DNA of 64,000 nt from Chthoniobacteraceae bacterium (lineage in GTDB: Bacteria; Verrucomicrobiota; Verrucomicrobiia; Chthoniobacterales; Chthoniobacteraceae). The notes beneath the pieces were generated by a model. It was not told the DNA's origin. It was given only the letters and a program-made list of their open reading frames with translations, and made no database searches. Shown here one piece after another: positions 1-8,396 of this stretch; within the stretch, counting starts at the first letter, position 1, and every line of letters begins with the position of its first letter. The DNA lies in NCBI GenBank assembly GCA_947471505.1, contig CANIWM010000008.1:1-64000 (forward strand), written 5' to 3'. The position numbers were made by a program, and so were the translations under genes.

Positions 1-148
1 CACCCTCATCCACCACCCAAAACTCAGGTTCTGGGTCGTTGAACATCCTCCAACCAACATTTGGCCCCCTATTCTCGGCGCTTTTTCTCTGTAAAACACG
101 GTCCGCTTTTGTACCGGCAAGAATTCCGCTTTTGTACCGTCGCCGACA
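1..148 (-). mobile_element. Inner part of one end of an IS21-like insertion element
   Basis: On the minus strand the element would begin at 148 with TGTCGGCGACGGTAC, followed by two copies of a 15-base motif 23 bases apart. Ends starting TGT with repeated internal motifs are typical of the IS21 family, whose transposase binds several sites at each end. Downstream of 148 the coding sequence of a receiver domain starts abruptly in mid-domain, which supports 148 as the junction. The transposase genes would lie to the left, outside the window. Bases 1-100 show no recognisable protein. The family assignment is recalled from motif shape, not searched. Confidence 0.5.
102..139. repeat. Two direct copies of a 15-base terminal motif
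   Basis: TCCGCTTTTGTACCG occurs at 102-116 and again at 125-139, a spacing of 23 bases (about two helical turns). This fits paired transposase-binding sites inside the end of an IS21-like element. Confidence 0.7.
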
Positions 149-830
149 GGACGGTGCGGCTGCCGTTGACGCGGCGACAGGGACCCGATTCGACATCATC
201 ATCATGGACCTCCAAATGCCCCGCCTCGACGGAATGGCAGCGACTCAGCGCATTCGCGAAGCGGAAACCGCGCGCGGCGAGTCCAACCCAGCGGTAATCA
301 TCGCGCTGACCGCAAACGTGATGCACGGCGAGGAAGGGCGATGCATGGCCGCTGGGATGAACGAATATCTCTCAAAACCCGTGCGCCCAGAAACTCTCCG
401 CACCTTGCTCCGTCGGATTGTTGCAAATCGGCCAACTTCAAGCTTTATGAATATAGAAAACATCGAGGATGTCGCTGGATCGGCCGCAGCATTGATTCAA
501 CAACTCGGCATCGACGGTGCGCTGGAGATGTTTGAGATTTTTGACCGCGACATTGAACACGCCATTGCAGAGGTCGTGCGAAAGCACGATTCTGGCAATG
601 CGAGCGAGTTCGCGAAGGCCGCACATTCCCTCGTGGGATTCTTCGGATTGGTGGGCTCCGACGGATCGGTGAATATGGCGCGAGCGATGGAGGAATCAGC
701 GTTGGCGAGCGGCTGCGCGCAATGCACTCCGATGGTAAAGGCAATATCCGCCAGCGTGGAACGTCTCTTGCCTATGGTCAGAGATGCAATCGCCGGGATG
801 CGAGCGCAGTTGGAAACTCAGATGAACTGA
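149..830 (+). pseudogene. 5'-truncated receiver-Hpt signalling protein
   Basis: The surviving reading frame starts inside a response-regulator receiver domain. It keeps the phosphoacceptor strand (IIIMDLQMPRLDG) and the later ALTANV and LSKPV segments, but lacks the first strand with the acidic pocket. After a short linker comes a histidine phosphotransfer (Hpt) domain with the motif AAHSLVGFFGLVGS, whose His would accept phosphate. Receiver followed by Hpt at the C-terminus is the usual tail of a hybrid sensor histidine kinase, so the sensor and kinase parts were probably lost or displaced by the element ending at 148. An ATG at 39 is in frame but would add residues encoded by the element, so any product from it would be a non-native fusion. 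Confidence 0.75.
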
Positions 831-878
831 GCCGCCACTGCATCGGCCCCGGGATGCGCGTCCACACACCGAATTATT

Positions 879-2072
879 ATGCGAATCCTATACGTCCACG
901 AACGCTTCGGAGCCCTTGCGGGGGCTGAGGCCAATGCACACATCACCGCCACCGAGCTGGGTCTCCGAGGAAACCGCATGGGCATCCTCCACGGCCCCGG
1001 TACTGGGCGCGGCGAAGACGCGTGGTGCACGACATTCCCCGAGCGTTTCCCCATCGGCGGAAAAGAGGCCGTCGCCCGTGCATTGCGCGAGTTTCAGCCC
1101 GATGCGGTTTACGTTCACAAAATGTCCGACCTCGAAACGATTGACGCCCTCGTCGCGTCCGGCGTCCCGCTCGTCCGCATGGTCCACGACCACGACATCT
1201 ACTGCATGAGGAGCTACAAGTATGACTACCTCACGCGCAAGATTTGCACCCGCGCCGCCGGGCCAGCGTGCATCTTCCCATGCCTCGCCAGCGTCGTGCG
1301 CAACCCCGGCCCCGGCCTCCCGCTGAAGCTCCAGAGCTTCTCGGAAAAACTCCGCGAGATTGCGCTCAACCGCCGCTTTAATCGCATGGTCGTCGTCACC
1401 CAATACATGCGCGACGAGCTACTCCGCAACGGCTTCGATGCCGACCGCATCCGCATCCACGCGCCCGTCCCCCGCCCCGGCGTGGCGGGGCTCTCCAGCA
1501 CTTTTAGCGATCGGAACCTCATCATCTACGCGGGCCAAATCATTCGCGGCAAAGGTGTGGATGTGATGCTCAAGGCGCTGGCGAAAATGAAGAACAACTT
1601 CGAGTGCATCATCCTCGGCGACGGCAACCACCGCGCTGCGTGCGAGAAGCTCTCGCGCAAGCTCGGCCTGCAAGACCGCGTCCACTTCAAGGGCTTCGTC
1701 TCGCAGGATGAGCTGAAGAATTACTACAAGGAATGCACCGCCGTCGCGCTGCCAAGCGTGTGGCCGGAGCCCATCGCCACCATCGGGCTGGAAGTCATGC
1801 GCTACGGCCTGCCGGTCGTCGGGTTCGATGCCGGTGGCATCAAGGATTGGCTGATTGATGGCCACAACGGATTCCTCGTCCCGTGGATGGATACGGACAT
1901 TTTCGCGCAGCGCCTTGACACCCTGCTCGGCGACAAAGCACTCGCCCGCGAGCTGGGGGAAAACGGGCTCCAGCTCGTCTCCGAGCGGTATGACTTCGAC
2001 AGCTACATCTCCGACCTAGAGGACCTTTTCGTCGAAGTCTCCGCCACGAAACTCGACCTCGCACTCGTATGA
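879..2072 (+). CDS. Glycosyltransferase family 4 protein
   Basis: 397 residues with two Rossmann-like halves. The N-terminal half has the acceptor-side GAEANAHITATELGLRG segment. The C-terminal half has IIYAGQIIRGKGVDVMLKAL, a GFVSQDELKNYY segment, and PEPIATIGLEVM, which gives the E-x7-E nucleotide-sugar-binding motif of retaining GT4 enzymes. It should transfer a sugar from a nucleotide donor onto a growing envelope polysaccharide or lipid-linked glycan. Its stop overlaps the start of the next gene (ATGA), an initiating sugar transferase, which points to exopolysaccharide or O-antigen synthesis. The exact sugar cannot be read from sequence. Confidence 0.9.
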   Translation: MRILYVHERFGALAGAEANAHITATELGLRGNRMGILHGPGTGRGEDAWCTTFPERFPIGGKEAVARALREFQPDAVYVHKMSDLETIDALVASGVPLVRMVHDHDIYCMRSYKYDYLTRKICTRAAGPACIFPCLASVVRNPGPGLPLKLQSFSEKLREIALNRRFNRMVVVTQYMRDELLRNGFDADRIRIHAPVPRPGVAGLSSTFSDRNLIIYAGQIIRGKGVDVMLKALAKMKNNFECIILGDGNHRAACEKLSRKLGLQDRVHFKGFVSQDELKNYYKECTAVALPSVWPEPIATIGLEVMRYGLPVVGFDAGGIKDWLIDGHNGFLVPWMDTDIFAQRLDTLLGDKALARELGENGLQLVSERYDFDSYISDLEDLFVEVSATKLDLALV

Positions 2073-2815
2073 CACCCGGCTCTTCGACCGATCAATCCCT
2101 GCGCCGCATCGGCATGGCGCAAAGCCCGTTTGGGCGCTGGCGGCTCAACGTCCAGCTCCGCTGGGCGCGCACCCGCTGGCGATTTGCCGCAGTATCCTCG
2201 CGGCTCGCCAAGCGCGTGCTGGACATCATCGTCTCATTCACCGTGCTCGTCATCAGCTCGCCGATCCTCATCCTTGTCTCCATCCTCGTGAAGCTCGACG
2301 GCGGGCCAGTGCTCTTCGGCCAACGCCGCGTCGGATTCGCAGGCCGCGAGTTTGGGATGCTGAAGTTTCGCAGCATGGTCACAGACGCCGAGAAGCGTCT
2401 CGCGGAGGTGATGAAGCTAAACGAGAAGGCGAGCGGCATTACCTTCAAAATGAAGAACGATCCCCGAGTGACGCGCGTGGGTCGCATCCTGCGCAAGACC
2501 TCGCTCGACGAGCTCCCGCAGCTCTGGAACGTCCTTCGCGGGGAGATGTCGCTCGTCGGGCCGCGCCCTGCTCTCCCTCGCGAAGTCGCGCAATATTCCG
2601 TGGCAGACCGCCGCCGCCTTTTCGCCAAGCCCGGCCTGACGTGCCTCTGGCAAGTCGGCGAGCGCAACGGCGGCATGTTAGAAATCGGCAACCGCAACGC
2701 CATAGACTTTCCCGAGCAAGTCCAGCTCGATGTCCGCTACATCGAAGAGCAATCGGTGCTGAAGGACCTTCTGCTCCTCATCAAAACCATCCCCGCCGTC
2801 CTCTTCGGATCATGA
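2069..2815 (+). CDS. Undecaprenyl-phosphate sugar phosphotransferase (bacterial sugar transferase)
   Basis: 248 residues of the WcaJ/ExoY-type core. After about 45 basic residues comes one hydrophobic segment (IIVSFTVLVISSPILILVS), then the family signatures GQRRVG, MLKFRSM, TRVGRILRKTSLDELPQLWN and EMSLVGPRP, and near the end GLTCLWQV. These enzymes attach the first sugar-1-phosphate to undecaprenyl phosphate at the cytoplasmic face of the inner membrane, starting polysaccharide repeat units. The longer five-helix N-terminus of WcaJ is absent, so this is the short form. It overlaps the upstream glycosyltransferase by four bases. Confidence 0.93.
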   Translation: MTPGSSTDQSLRRIGMAQSPFGRWRLNVQLRWARTRWRFAAVSSRLAKRVLDIIVSFTVLVISSPILILVSILVKLDGGPVLFGQRRVGFAGREFGMLKFRSMVTDAEKRLAEVMKLNEKASGITFKMKNDPRVTRVGRILRKTSLDELPQLWNVLRGEMSLVGPRPALPREVAQYSVADRRRLFAKPGLTCLWQVGERNGGMLEIGNRNAIDFPEQVQLDVRYIEEQSVLKDLLLLIKTIPAVLFGS

Positions 2816-3078
2816 AGACTAAACCAATCTGCCCCGCGTTGCGCCGAACCGTCGCCGATCTAGCCAGCCGCGCACTGCTCGCCGCGCCAGCGTTCAGCGA
2901 AATGGATGCCCTCGCGTATTCCAGCGCCTTCGCCGCCCACGCAACGAGTGATGGCAACTTTCGTATCGTTCGCCGCTTAATTGGACGTGCGTTTGGCCGA
3001 AGCCCCGTTAGGCTCCGCGTCGTCAATTCAAAGACGCATGAAGATTTTTTCCGTGGGAACCACCCTTCGCATCACTGA
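2812..3078 (+). CDS. Small hypothetical protein, doubtful
   Basis: An 88-residue frame begins with an ATG that overlaps the stop of the sugar transferase (ATGA), which suggests translational coupling. It is Ala/Arg-rich, has no recognisable domain, and its last 41 bases overlap the start of the STAS gene. It fills an otherwise non-coding 220-base gap inside the operon. I do not recognise it. It may be spurious. Confidence 0.3.
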   Translation: MKTKPICPALRRTVADLASRALLAAPAFSEMDALAYSSAFAAHATSDGNFRIVRRLIGRAFGRSPVRLRVVNSKTHEDFFRGNHPSHH

Positions 3079-3340
3079 TGTGAACGAACTAAACGCAATC
3101 ACCGCGCCAACGCTGCGCGACAATGTCCGTGCGGCTCTCAAGCCGGAGACTACCGCCGTGGAGCTCGATCTTTCGGACACGAGATTTCTAGACTCCAGCG
3201 GGCTCGGCGCGCTCATCGCACTCCAAAAAACCATGTCCACCCGCCAAGGGACCGTCAGCATCATCAACCCCACCAACACGGTAGTGCAGGTGCTCGAATT
3301 GACTCGATTGCATCGAGTGCTCGAGGTCATCCACCGTTAA
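3038..3340 (+). CDS. STAS-domain anti-sigma factor antagonist (RsbV/SpoIIAA-like)
   Basis: A 100-residue single STAS domain. The sequence LDLSDTRFLDSSGLGALIAL contains the conserved DSSG motif whose first Ser is the phosphorylation site in this family. In partner switching, the unphosphorylated form binds the anti-sigma kinase and frees its partner. The next gene, five bases downstream, encodes such a kinase fused to a phosphatase. The start at 3038 is preferred because it gives exactly one STAS domain; an in-frame start 57 bases upstream adds an unrelated stretch. The target may be a sigma factor or a polysaccharide regulator; none is encoded nearby. Confidence 0.88.
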   Translation: MKIFSVGTTLRITDVNELNAITAPTLRDNVRAALKPETTAVELDLSDTRFLDSSGLGALIALQKTMSTRQGTVSIINPTNTVVQVLELTRLHRVLEVIHR

Positions 3341-3345
3341 GCCCG

Positions 3346-4188
3346 ATGAAATCTTTCCAGATCGCGCAACCCGTCGAAAAACGAACGATGATGCGATTGG
3401 AGTTCCCGTGTTCCCTCCACGCTGCCCGTGCTGCCGGGATGGAGTTGCGCGAGTTTCTCGCCGGGCAAAGCGTCTCTGCCGCAGAGTTAGACGCGTGGGA
3501 ACTCGCGGCTGTCGAGGCCGCGAATAATGCTGCGCTTTACGCACCAGAATCCCGTCGCGGCCTTGCGCTTTCCATCGAGGCCTCCGTCAGTGCAAAATCG
3601 GTAGAGGTAAGAATCACCGACCACACGGATGGCTTCGAACTTCCCGATTCCACGGAGCTCCCAGACCTCGAAAGTGAAGGCGGGCGTGGGCTTTTTTTGA
3701 TCCGCACGCTCACGGACTCGATTGATTATCTCCGGGGGAGGAACGGCAATATCCTAGCCATGTCGAAGGCGAGAGACCAAGCGGCGAAGGCCAGACCCAT
3801 CCCTACCGTTGCTGAACTGGAGTCTGAGCTTTCCCTCCTCACGGAGGAACTCGCCGCGAGCTACGAAAGTCTATCGGCCATCTTCAGTTTCACTTCCACG
3901 TTTTCCAATGCCGAGGATCCGCTCGCGCTTGTGGAGCCTTGGATGAAAGAGCTCGCGCGCGTCACCTCCGCAGCCTGGTATGCCTTCTTCGTCGCATCAC
4001 CCGATGGGCGCACCCTCACGCTCGCGAGCGGTAGCGGGCCGGAGATTCCAGCGAAAATTCAAGTCCCCAGTCGCGGAGAGCCAGCCCCCGACGGATGCGC
4101 CATCGGGCTCGCAGTGTGGTCGAGGCAGGACGTTTGGTTCGATGCGAGCATGCCTCTAGAGCCTGTCATGCACTTCCCGGACAATTAA
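3346..4188 (+). pseudogene. 5' part of anti-sigma kinase-GAF-PP2C fusion, split by IS5-family element
   Basis: Residues about 15-145 form an RsbW-like HATPase domain: the N-box AAVEAANNAALYA, the DHTDGF segment and the G2 loop EGGRGLFLIRTLTDSIDYL. A short coiled-coil linker (about 155-175) leads into the beginning of a GAF domain (about 180-272). The host frame ends at MPL just before the element at 4159. The last residues up to the stop at 4188 are read from the IS terminus. Joining 4158 to 5040 restores an unbroken frame into the downstream SpoIIE-type phosphatase. As it stands, the kinase half may still be made with a short foreign tail. Confidence 0.85.
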
Positions 4189-5037
4189 GCTGTACAATGT
4201 AAATACATCTCCGGCATACGCTTGGGATGAACAAAGAAAGAACCGGATACACGAGCGATGTGAGCGATGAAGAATGGGAGTTTTGCGCACCGTATTTGGA
4301 GTTGATGGATGAGGACGCGCCGCAGCGCAAACACAGCTCCAGAAATGTGTTCAACGCGCTGCGATGGTTCATCCGCGCAGGATGCCCGTGGCGGATGCTG
4401 CCCAATGATCTGCCGCCGTGGAGCGCGGTGCAGCAGCAGGCGCAGCGCTGGCTCAAAGCGGGATGCTTTGAAGCCATGGCCGGGGACCTGCGCATTCTGC
4501 TGCGCTGTGCGGACGGGCGCAAAGCCCAGCCGAGCGCGGCCATCATCGACAGCCGCACACTGCAAAGCACCCCCGAGAGCGGAGCGCGTGCGGGCTTTGA
4601 CGGAGCCAAAAAGCGCAAGGGTTCCAAAGTCCATGCCGCAGTGGACACGCTCGGCCACTTGCTCGCGCTCAAAGTGACCCCCGCCAACGAGCAGGACCGC
4701 GCACAAATCGCAGACCTTGCAAGAGAGCTGCAGGAGGTGACCGGGAAAAACATCAAGCTGACATGGGTGGACCAAGGCTACACCGGCGACACCCCCAAAC
4801 AGGATGCGGCCGCGCACGGCATTGCGCTCGAAGTGGTCAAACACCACGAGGCCAAACACGGCTTCGTCCTGCTGCCCCGCCGCTGGGTGGTCGAGCGCTC
4901 CTTCGGCTGGGCCGCCCGCTTCCGCAGGCTCGCCCGCGACTACGAACGCCTCGCCTCCACTCTCGGCGGATACCACTGGCTCGCCTTCACCTCTCTCATG
5001 CTCAATTCCCTCCTCTCCAAATGTGCATGACAGGCTC
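4159..5037 (+). mobile_element. Complete IS5-family insertion sequence (IS427-like), 879 bp
   Basis: Perfect 15-base terminal inverted repeats GAGCCTGTCATGCAC begin at 4159 and (reversed) end at 5037. The flanks carry a TA duplication (4157-4158 and 5038-5039). Because the flank is CTAG-like, the ends could also be placed one base inward with a 4-bp CTAG duplication. One transposase gene with all three catalytic acids fills the element. Terminal sequence, short TA-centred target and single-frame transposase fit the IS427 subgroup of IS5. It sits inside the GAF domain of the kinase-phosphatase gene. Confidence 0.93.
4227..5030 (+). CDS. IS5-family DDE transposase
   Basis: 267 residues. An N-terminal DNA-binding region (SDEEWEFCAPYL, FNALRWFIRAGCPWRMLP) precedes an RNase-H-fold catalytic core. 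The DDE acids are visible as IIDSRTLQS (first Asp), VDQGYTGD (second Asp) and RRWVVERSFGW (Glu with the Y/R(x)ER-type context). No frameshift or stop interrupts it, so it looks functional. The stop codon lies within the right inverted repeat. It catalyses cut-and-paste movement of its own element. Confidence 0.95.
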   Translation: MNKERTGYTSDVSDEEWEFCAPYLELMDEDAPQRKHSSRNVFNALRWFIRAGCPWRMLPNDLPPWSAVQQQAQRWLKAGCFEAMAGDLRILLRCADGRKAQPSAAIIDSRTLQSTPESGARAGFDGAKKRKGSKVHAAVDTLGHLLALKVTPANEQDRAQIADLARELQEVTGKNIKLTWVDQGYTGDTPKQDAAAHGIALEVVKHHEAKHGFVLLPRRWVVERSFGWAARFRRLARDYERLASTLGGYHWLAFTSLMLNSLLSKCA

Positions 5038-5990
5038 TAGACAATGACGACGTCTTAGCTGGGGCAGTGGGCCGAAGCAGCGGGATGCTCCACAGCGTCT
5101 TCATCGGCTCGCAGCTCATCGGCTTTGTCGCACTAGGGCGGCGCGTGGACGAGCACCCGTTCACCGCTGGGCAAGTGAACGTCATTCACACGTTCGCCGA
5201 CTTCCTCGGCACCCAAATCCGGCACGCACAAGTGCAGCGCGAGAGCCTGCTAAACCAAGTCATGCGGCGCGATTTAGAGATCGCCTCCAGCATTCAGCAA
5301 TCACTCCTCCCTAGCGCACTTCCTCGTTCGCCGGGGCTTGAAGTGTACGGAAGCGCCACCAGCGCTCGCGAGGTCGGCGGAGACTTCTATGATGTGATCG
5401 GTTTTGCCGATGGGAGCGTCCTCATCGTTATAGCCGACGTCATGGGAAAAGGCGTCCCTGCCGCACTGTTCGCCGCCATTCTCCGCACCCTCGTCCGCTC
5501 TCGCCGCGACATCGCCCGGCAGCCCGGCGAGCTTTTAGAATGGGTCGCAGCCACGCTTTTCTCGGACTTCGACCGCGTGGAGATGTTCGCCACCATGCAG
5601 CTCGCATACTACGACGTTCCCGCGCGCCGCGTGCATGTCGCGGGAGCTGGACACTGCCCGCTCCTCATCGCCGCGCCAGATGGGGCCATCCACGAAATCC
5701 CCTCCGACGGAGTACCCATCGGCATTCAGCATAACTCCCACTACGCCGAGTTCGTCCATTCCATCGCACCGGGAAGTCGCCTCCTGCTGTTCACCGATGG
5801 TGTCACCGAATCCCGGAACCTTGCTGGCGAGCAATGGGGGAGCGACCGACTGAGGGATTGGCTCTCTACTGCTCCCCAACAGCCACCCGCGCAACTGGGC
5901 GAGGCGCTACTTTCAAATATCACTCACCATCGCGGCGCTGCACCTGTGCCGGACGACATCACCTTTGTTCTCCTCGCCACACACATATGA
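5038..5990 (+). pseudogene. 3' part of the split fusion: end of GAF domain plus SpoIIE-type PP2C phosphatase
   Basis: Continuing the host frame from 5040, the sequence gives the end of a GAF domain (GMLHSVFIGSQLIGFVALGRR), a helical linker (RRDLEIASSIQQSLLP) and a complete PP2C/RsbU-type phosphatase: AREVGGDFYDVI, VIADVMGKGVPAAL, LLLFTDGVTES and DDITFVLL hold the metal-binding Asp residues. Such domains dephosphorylate STAS proteins. An ATG at 5067 could allow independent translation of a 307-residue phosphatase without its regulatory partner. Its stop overlaps the start of the next response regulator (ATGA). Confidence 0.87.
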
Positions 5991-6364
5991 GCGCCATACC
6001 ACGGAAAATCCTAATCGTTGACGACGAGCCCCACATGATCCGCCTCGCAGAACTCAGCCTTCGCAAAGGCGCGTTCGATGTCGTCACCGCGCGCAATGGC
6101 CGCGATGCTGTGGAGCTTGCGAGTAGTGAAAAGCCGGACCTCATCGTAATGGACGTGCAAATGCCGGAGATGGATGGACTAGAAGCCTTGCAAGCCCTCA
6201 AATCGAACAGCGAAACAATCGGCATTCCCGTCGTCATCCTCACCGCCCGAGGCCATCAGCTCACTCGCCAAGAAGCCGTAGGGATCGGGGCGAGCTCCTT
6301 CCTCACGAAGCCCTTTAGTCCGACCCAGCTCCTCTCCGAGGTGCAGCGCATCCTCGGCGAATAG
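5987..6364 (+). CDS. Single-domain response regulator
   Basis: 125 residues, receiver domain only (CheY-like). ILIVDDEPHM supplies the acidic pocket, LIVMDVQMPEMDG the phosphoacceptor Asp, VVILTARG the switch Thr and FLTKPFSP the conserved Lys. There is no output domain. The gene overlaps the phosphatase by four bases, so it was made as part of the partner-switch operon and probably relays phosphate to or from the receiver-Hpt kinase whose remains lie at the left edge. Confidence 0.93.
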   Translation: MSAIPRKILIVDDEPHMIRLAELSLRKGAFDVVTARNGRDAVELASSEKPDLIVMDVQMPEMDGLEALQALKSNSETIGIPVVILTARGHQLTRQEAVGIGASSFLTKPFSPTQLLSEVQRILGE

Positions 6365-6369
6365 GCCGC

Positions 6370-7599
6370 TCAGCCCCCCACAGCCTGCTCGACAAAGGCC
6401 AGAGCCGCCGCGAGCGAGCGAGCATCCCGCGCGTGCAGCGTGATTAGGGGCTCGCCCTTAGAAATCATCTGCCCGACTTTCGCCATCGCGCTGCATCCCA
6501 CGGCGAAATCTACGGCATCCGTCGCCTTCGCGCGACCGGCCCCGAGCGCGAGGCAGGCTCGACCGATGAGCCCGGCGTCCATCTTGCAAATCGCCCCGTC
6601 GTGAGTCGCACGTACGATGTGAATGATGGGCGCTGGCTGGAGCTCAAGGATGCGCTCCGTATCGGCAGCCCGTCCGCCTTGCGCTTCGACGAGCGCGCAC
6701 CATTTGCGCCACGCCGTGCCGTCGTTCAGCCATGCCGCGAGCTGCGCGCGCGGGACGGGCGCGACACGTTCTGCGAGGTCGAGCGTGAGGGCGACGAGGT
6801 CGGCGGGGCCGCGTCCTTGCAGGGTCTCCACACTTTCCCAGACTTCGAGCGCGTTGCCCGCCGTGTGGCCGAGCGGTTCATCCATGGGGTTCAAAATGGC
6901 GCTCGTCTCCACGCCGCACTCGCGCCCAGCGGCGACCATATCTCGGGCGAGCAGCTCTGCTTCGGCGCGGGTTTTCATGAATGCGCCGCTGCCAAATTTC
7001 ACATCGAGCACCAGCCGGTCGAGAGACTCCGCGAGCTTCTTGGACATGATGCTGGCGACGATGAGCGGGCGACTCGGCACGGTCGCGGTGACATCGCGGA
7101 GGGCGTAGAGCTTTCGGTCCGCAGGGCACAAGTCGGAGGTTTGCCCCATCATCACCACGCCGATGCGCTCTAGCTGTGCGAGTGCTTCATTTTCGGAAAG
7201 TCCGACACGGAAGCCGGGGATGCTCTCCAGTTTATCCAGCGTGCCGCCGGTGATGCCGAGCCCGCGCCCGCTGATCATGGGCACCCACACGCCTGCACAT
7301 GCGAGGAGGGGCGCGAGGATGAGGGAGACTTTGTCGCCGATGCCGCCCGTGCTGTGTTTATCCACCTTCGGCGGCGAGCCAGCGGGCCAGCGGCACGAGC
7401 GCCCGCTGTCGCGCATCGCCTTGGTGAGCGCGCCCGTCTCGGCATCCGTCATCCCTTTGAAATAAACGGCCATCGCCCAGGCGGCGACTTGGTAATCAGG
7501 AATCTCGCCGTTCGCGTAGTCTGCGATGAACTCGGCGATGTCGCTCTGCGTGAGTTCCAAGCCATCGCGTTTGTGCTCGATAAATGTCGGGACGTGCAT
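6370..7599 (-). CDS. deoA: Thymidine (pyrimidine-nucleoside) phosphorylase
   Basis: 409 residues. It phosphorolyses thymidine to thymine and deoxyribose-1-phosphate in nucleoside salvage. The family signature is clear: DKHSTGGIGDKVSLILAPLL for phosphate binding, SGRGLGITGGTLDKLESIPG, and KFGSGAFMKT. It is somewhat shorter than the usual 430-440 residues, mostly in the C-terminal domain. It converges on the response regulator with five bases between stops and has no other deo genes beside it. Confidence 0.93.
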   Translation of the reverse strand: MHVPTFIEHKRDGLELTQSDIAEFIADYANGEIPDYQVAAWAMAVYFKGMTDAETGALTKAMRDSGRSCRWPAGSPPKVDKHSTGGIGDKVSLILAPLLACAGVWVPMISGRGLGITGGTLDKLESIPGFRVGLSENEALAQLERIGVVMMGQTSDLCPADRKLYALRDVTATVPSRPLIVASIMSKKLAESLDRLVLDVKFGSGAFMKTRAEAELLARDMVAAGRECGVETSAILNPMDEPLGHTAGNALEVWESVETLQGRGPADLVALTLDLAERVAPVPRAQLAAWLNDGTAWRKWCALVEAQGGRAADTERILELQPAPIIHIVRATHDGAICKMDAGLIGRACLALGAGRAKATDAVDFAVGCSAMAKVGQMISKGEPLITLHARDARSLAAALAFVEQAVGG

Positions 7600-7707
7600 C
7601 GCAGGACGTTGGTTTTTTCCGATGCAGAGGGAAGGAAAAAATCAGTTTGAGCGGTTGCGAAGCTCTCTCCCGTTGGGCATTATCGCAGCCCCTCAAAACA
7701 CATCATT

Positions 7708-8379
7708 ATGAAAAACCACCACCTCAAAACACTCGCCACGATTGCCGTCATCGCAATCTCCACACCACGCCTACTCACCGCCGACGAAGGCGGAGGGCGC
7801 ATCCAAGAACTCCGCGCTCGCGCCGCAGAAGCCAAGCACCAAGGCCGCATGGAAGACGCACAAAAACTCCACCGCGAAGCCGAAGAACTCGCACAAGCCA
7901 CTCGCGACACCGGGCGCAAAGACGGCGGAGAACGGCGTGAGCCATCGCCCCAAGTGCGTGAAGCAGCCCAACGCGCCGAGCAACTCCAGCAAAAAGCCCG
8001 CGAAGCAAAGGAAGCAGGCCGCATGGACGAAGCGCAAAAGCTCCACGAAGAAGCCGAGCAAATCACCAAACACGCACGCGAAGCCAACCGCAAAGAAGGC
8101 GGTGCCGAGCGCGAGGGTGCAAAGCGTGAGGGCAAAGACAACGCCCCCGAGCAAAGAATGCAGCACGTCGAAAACGCCATCCGCAGCCTCCGCGCTGCCG
8201 GGATGAATGAACCAGCGGACGCGCTGCAAAAACAACTCCAAGCAGCCCACGCCGAACAACGCCCAAACGCGGGCGGCGATCAGCAACGTCAACTCCAAGA
8301 AATGGGCCGTGCCATCGGTGAGATGCAGCGTGCGATCCAAGACATGCAGCGCCGCGTGGAAGAGTTGAGCCGCAAATAG
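7708..8379 (+). CDS. Secreted coiled-coil protein with duplicated helical repeat
   Basis: 223 residues: a signal peptide (about 1-25, ending near LLTADE), then almost entirely charged helix. A unit of about 50 residues is duplicated: the core AKHQGRMEDAQKLHREAEEL recurs as AKEAGRMDEAQKLHEEAEQI, each followed by a Gly/Arg-rich break. The C-terminus is a heptad helix (EMQRAIQDMQRRVEELSRK). Function is unknown; it is probably a periplasmic structural or scaffold protein. Only 17 bases separate it from the following dehydrogenase gene. Confidence 0.75.
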   Translation: MKNHHLKTLATIAVIAISTPRLLTADEGGGRIQELRARAAEAKHQGRMEDAQKLHREAEELAQATRDTGRKDGGERREPSPQVREAAQRAEQLQQKAREAKEAGRMDEAQKLHEEAEQITKHAREANRKEGGAEREGAKREGKDNAPEQRMQHVENAIRSLRAAGMNEPADALQKQLQAAHAEQRPNAGGDQQRQLQEMGRAIGEMQRAIQDMQRRVEELSRK

Positions 8380-8396
8380 CGCGGGGCTCCTCCAGC

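Noticed and set aside
6601-7173. 190-residue plus-strand frame inside deoA
   Set aside because: Antisense to conserved phosphorylase motifs.
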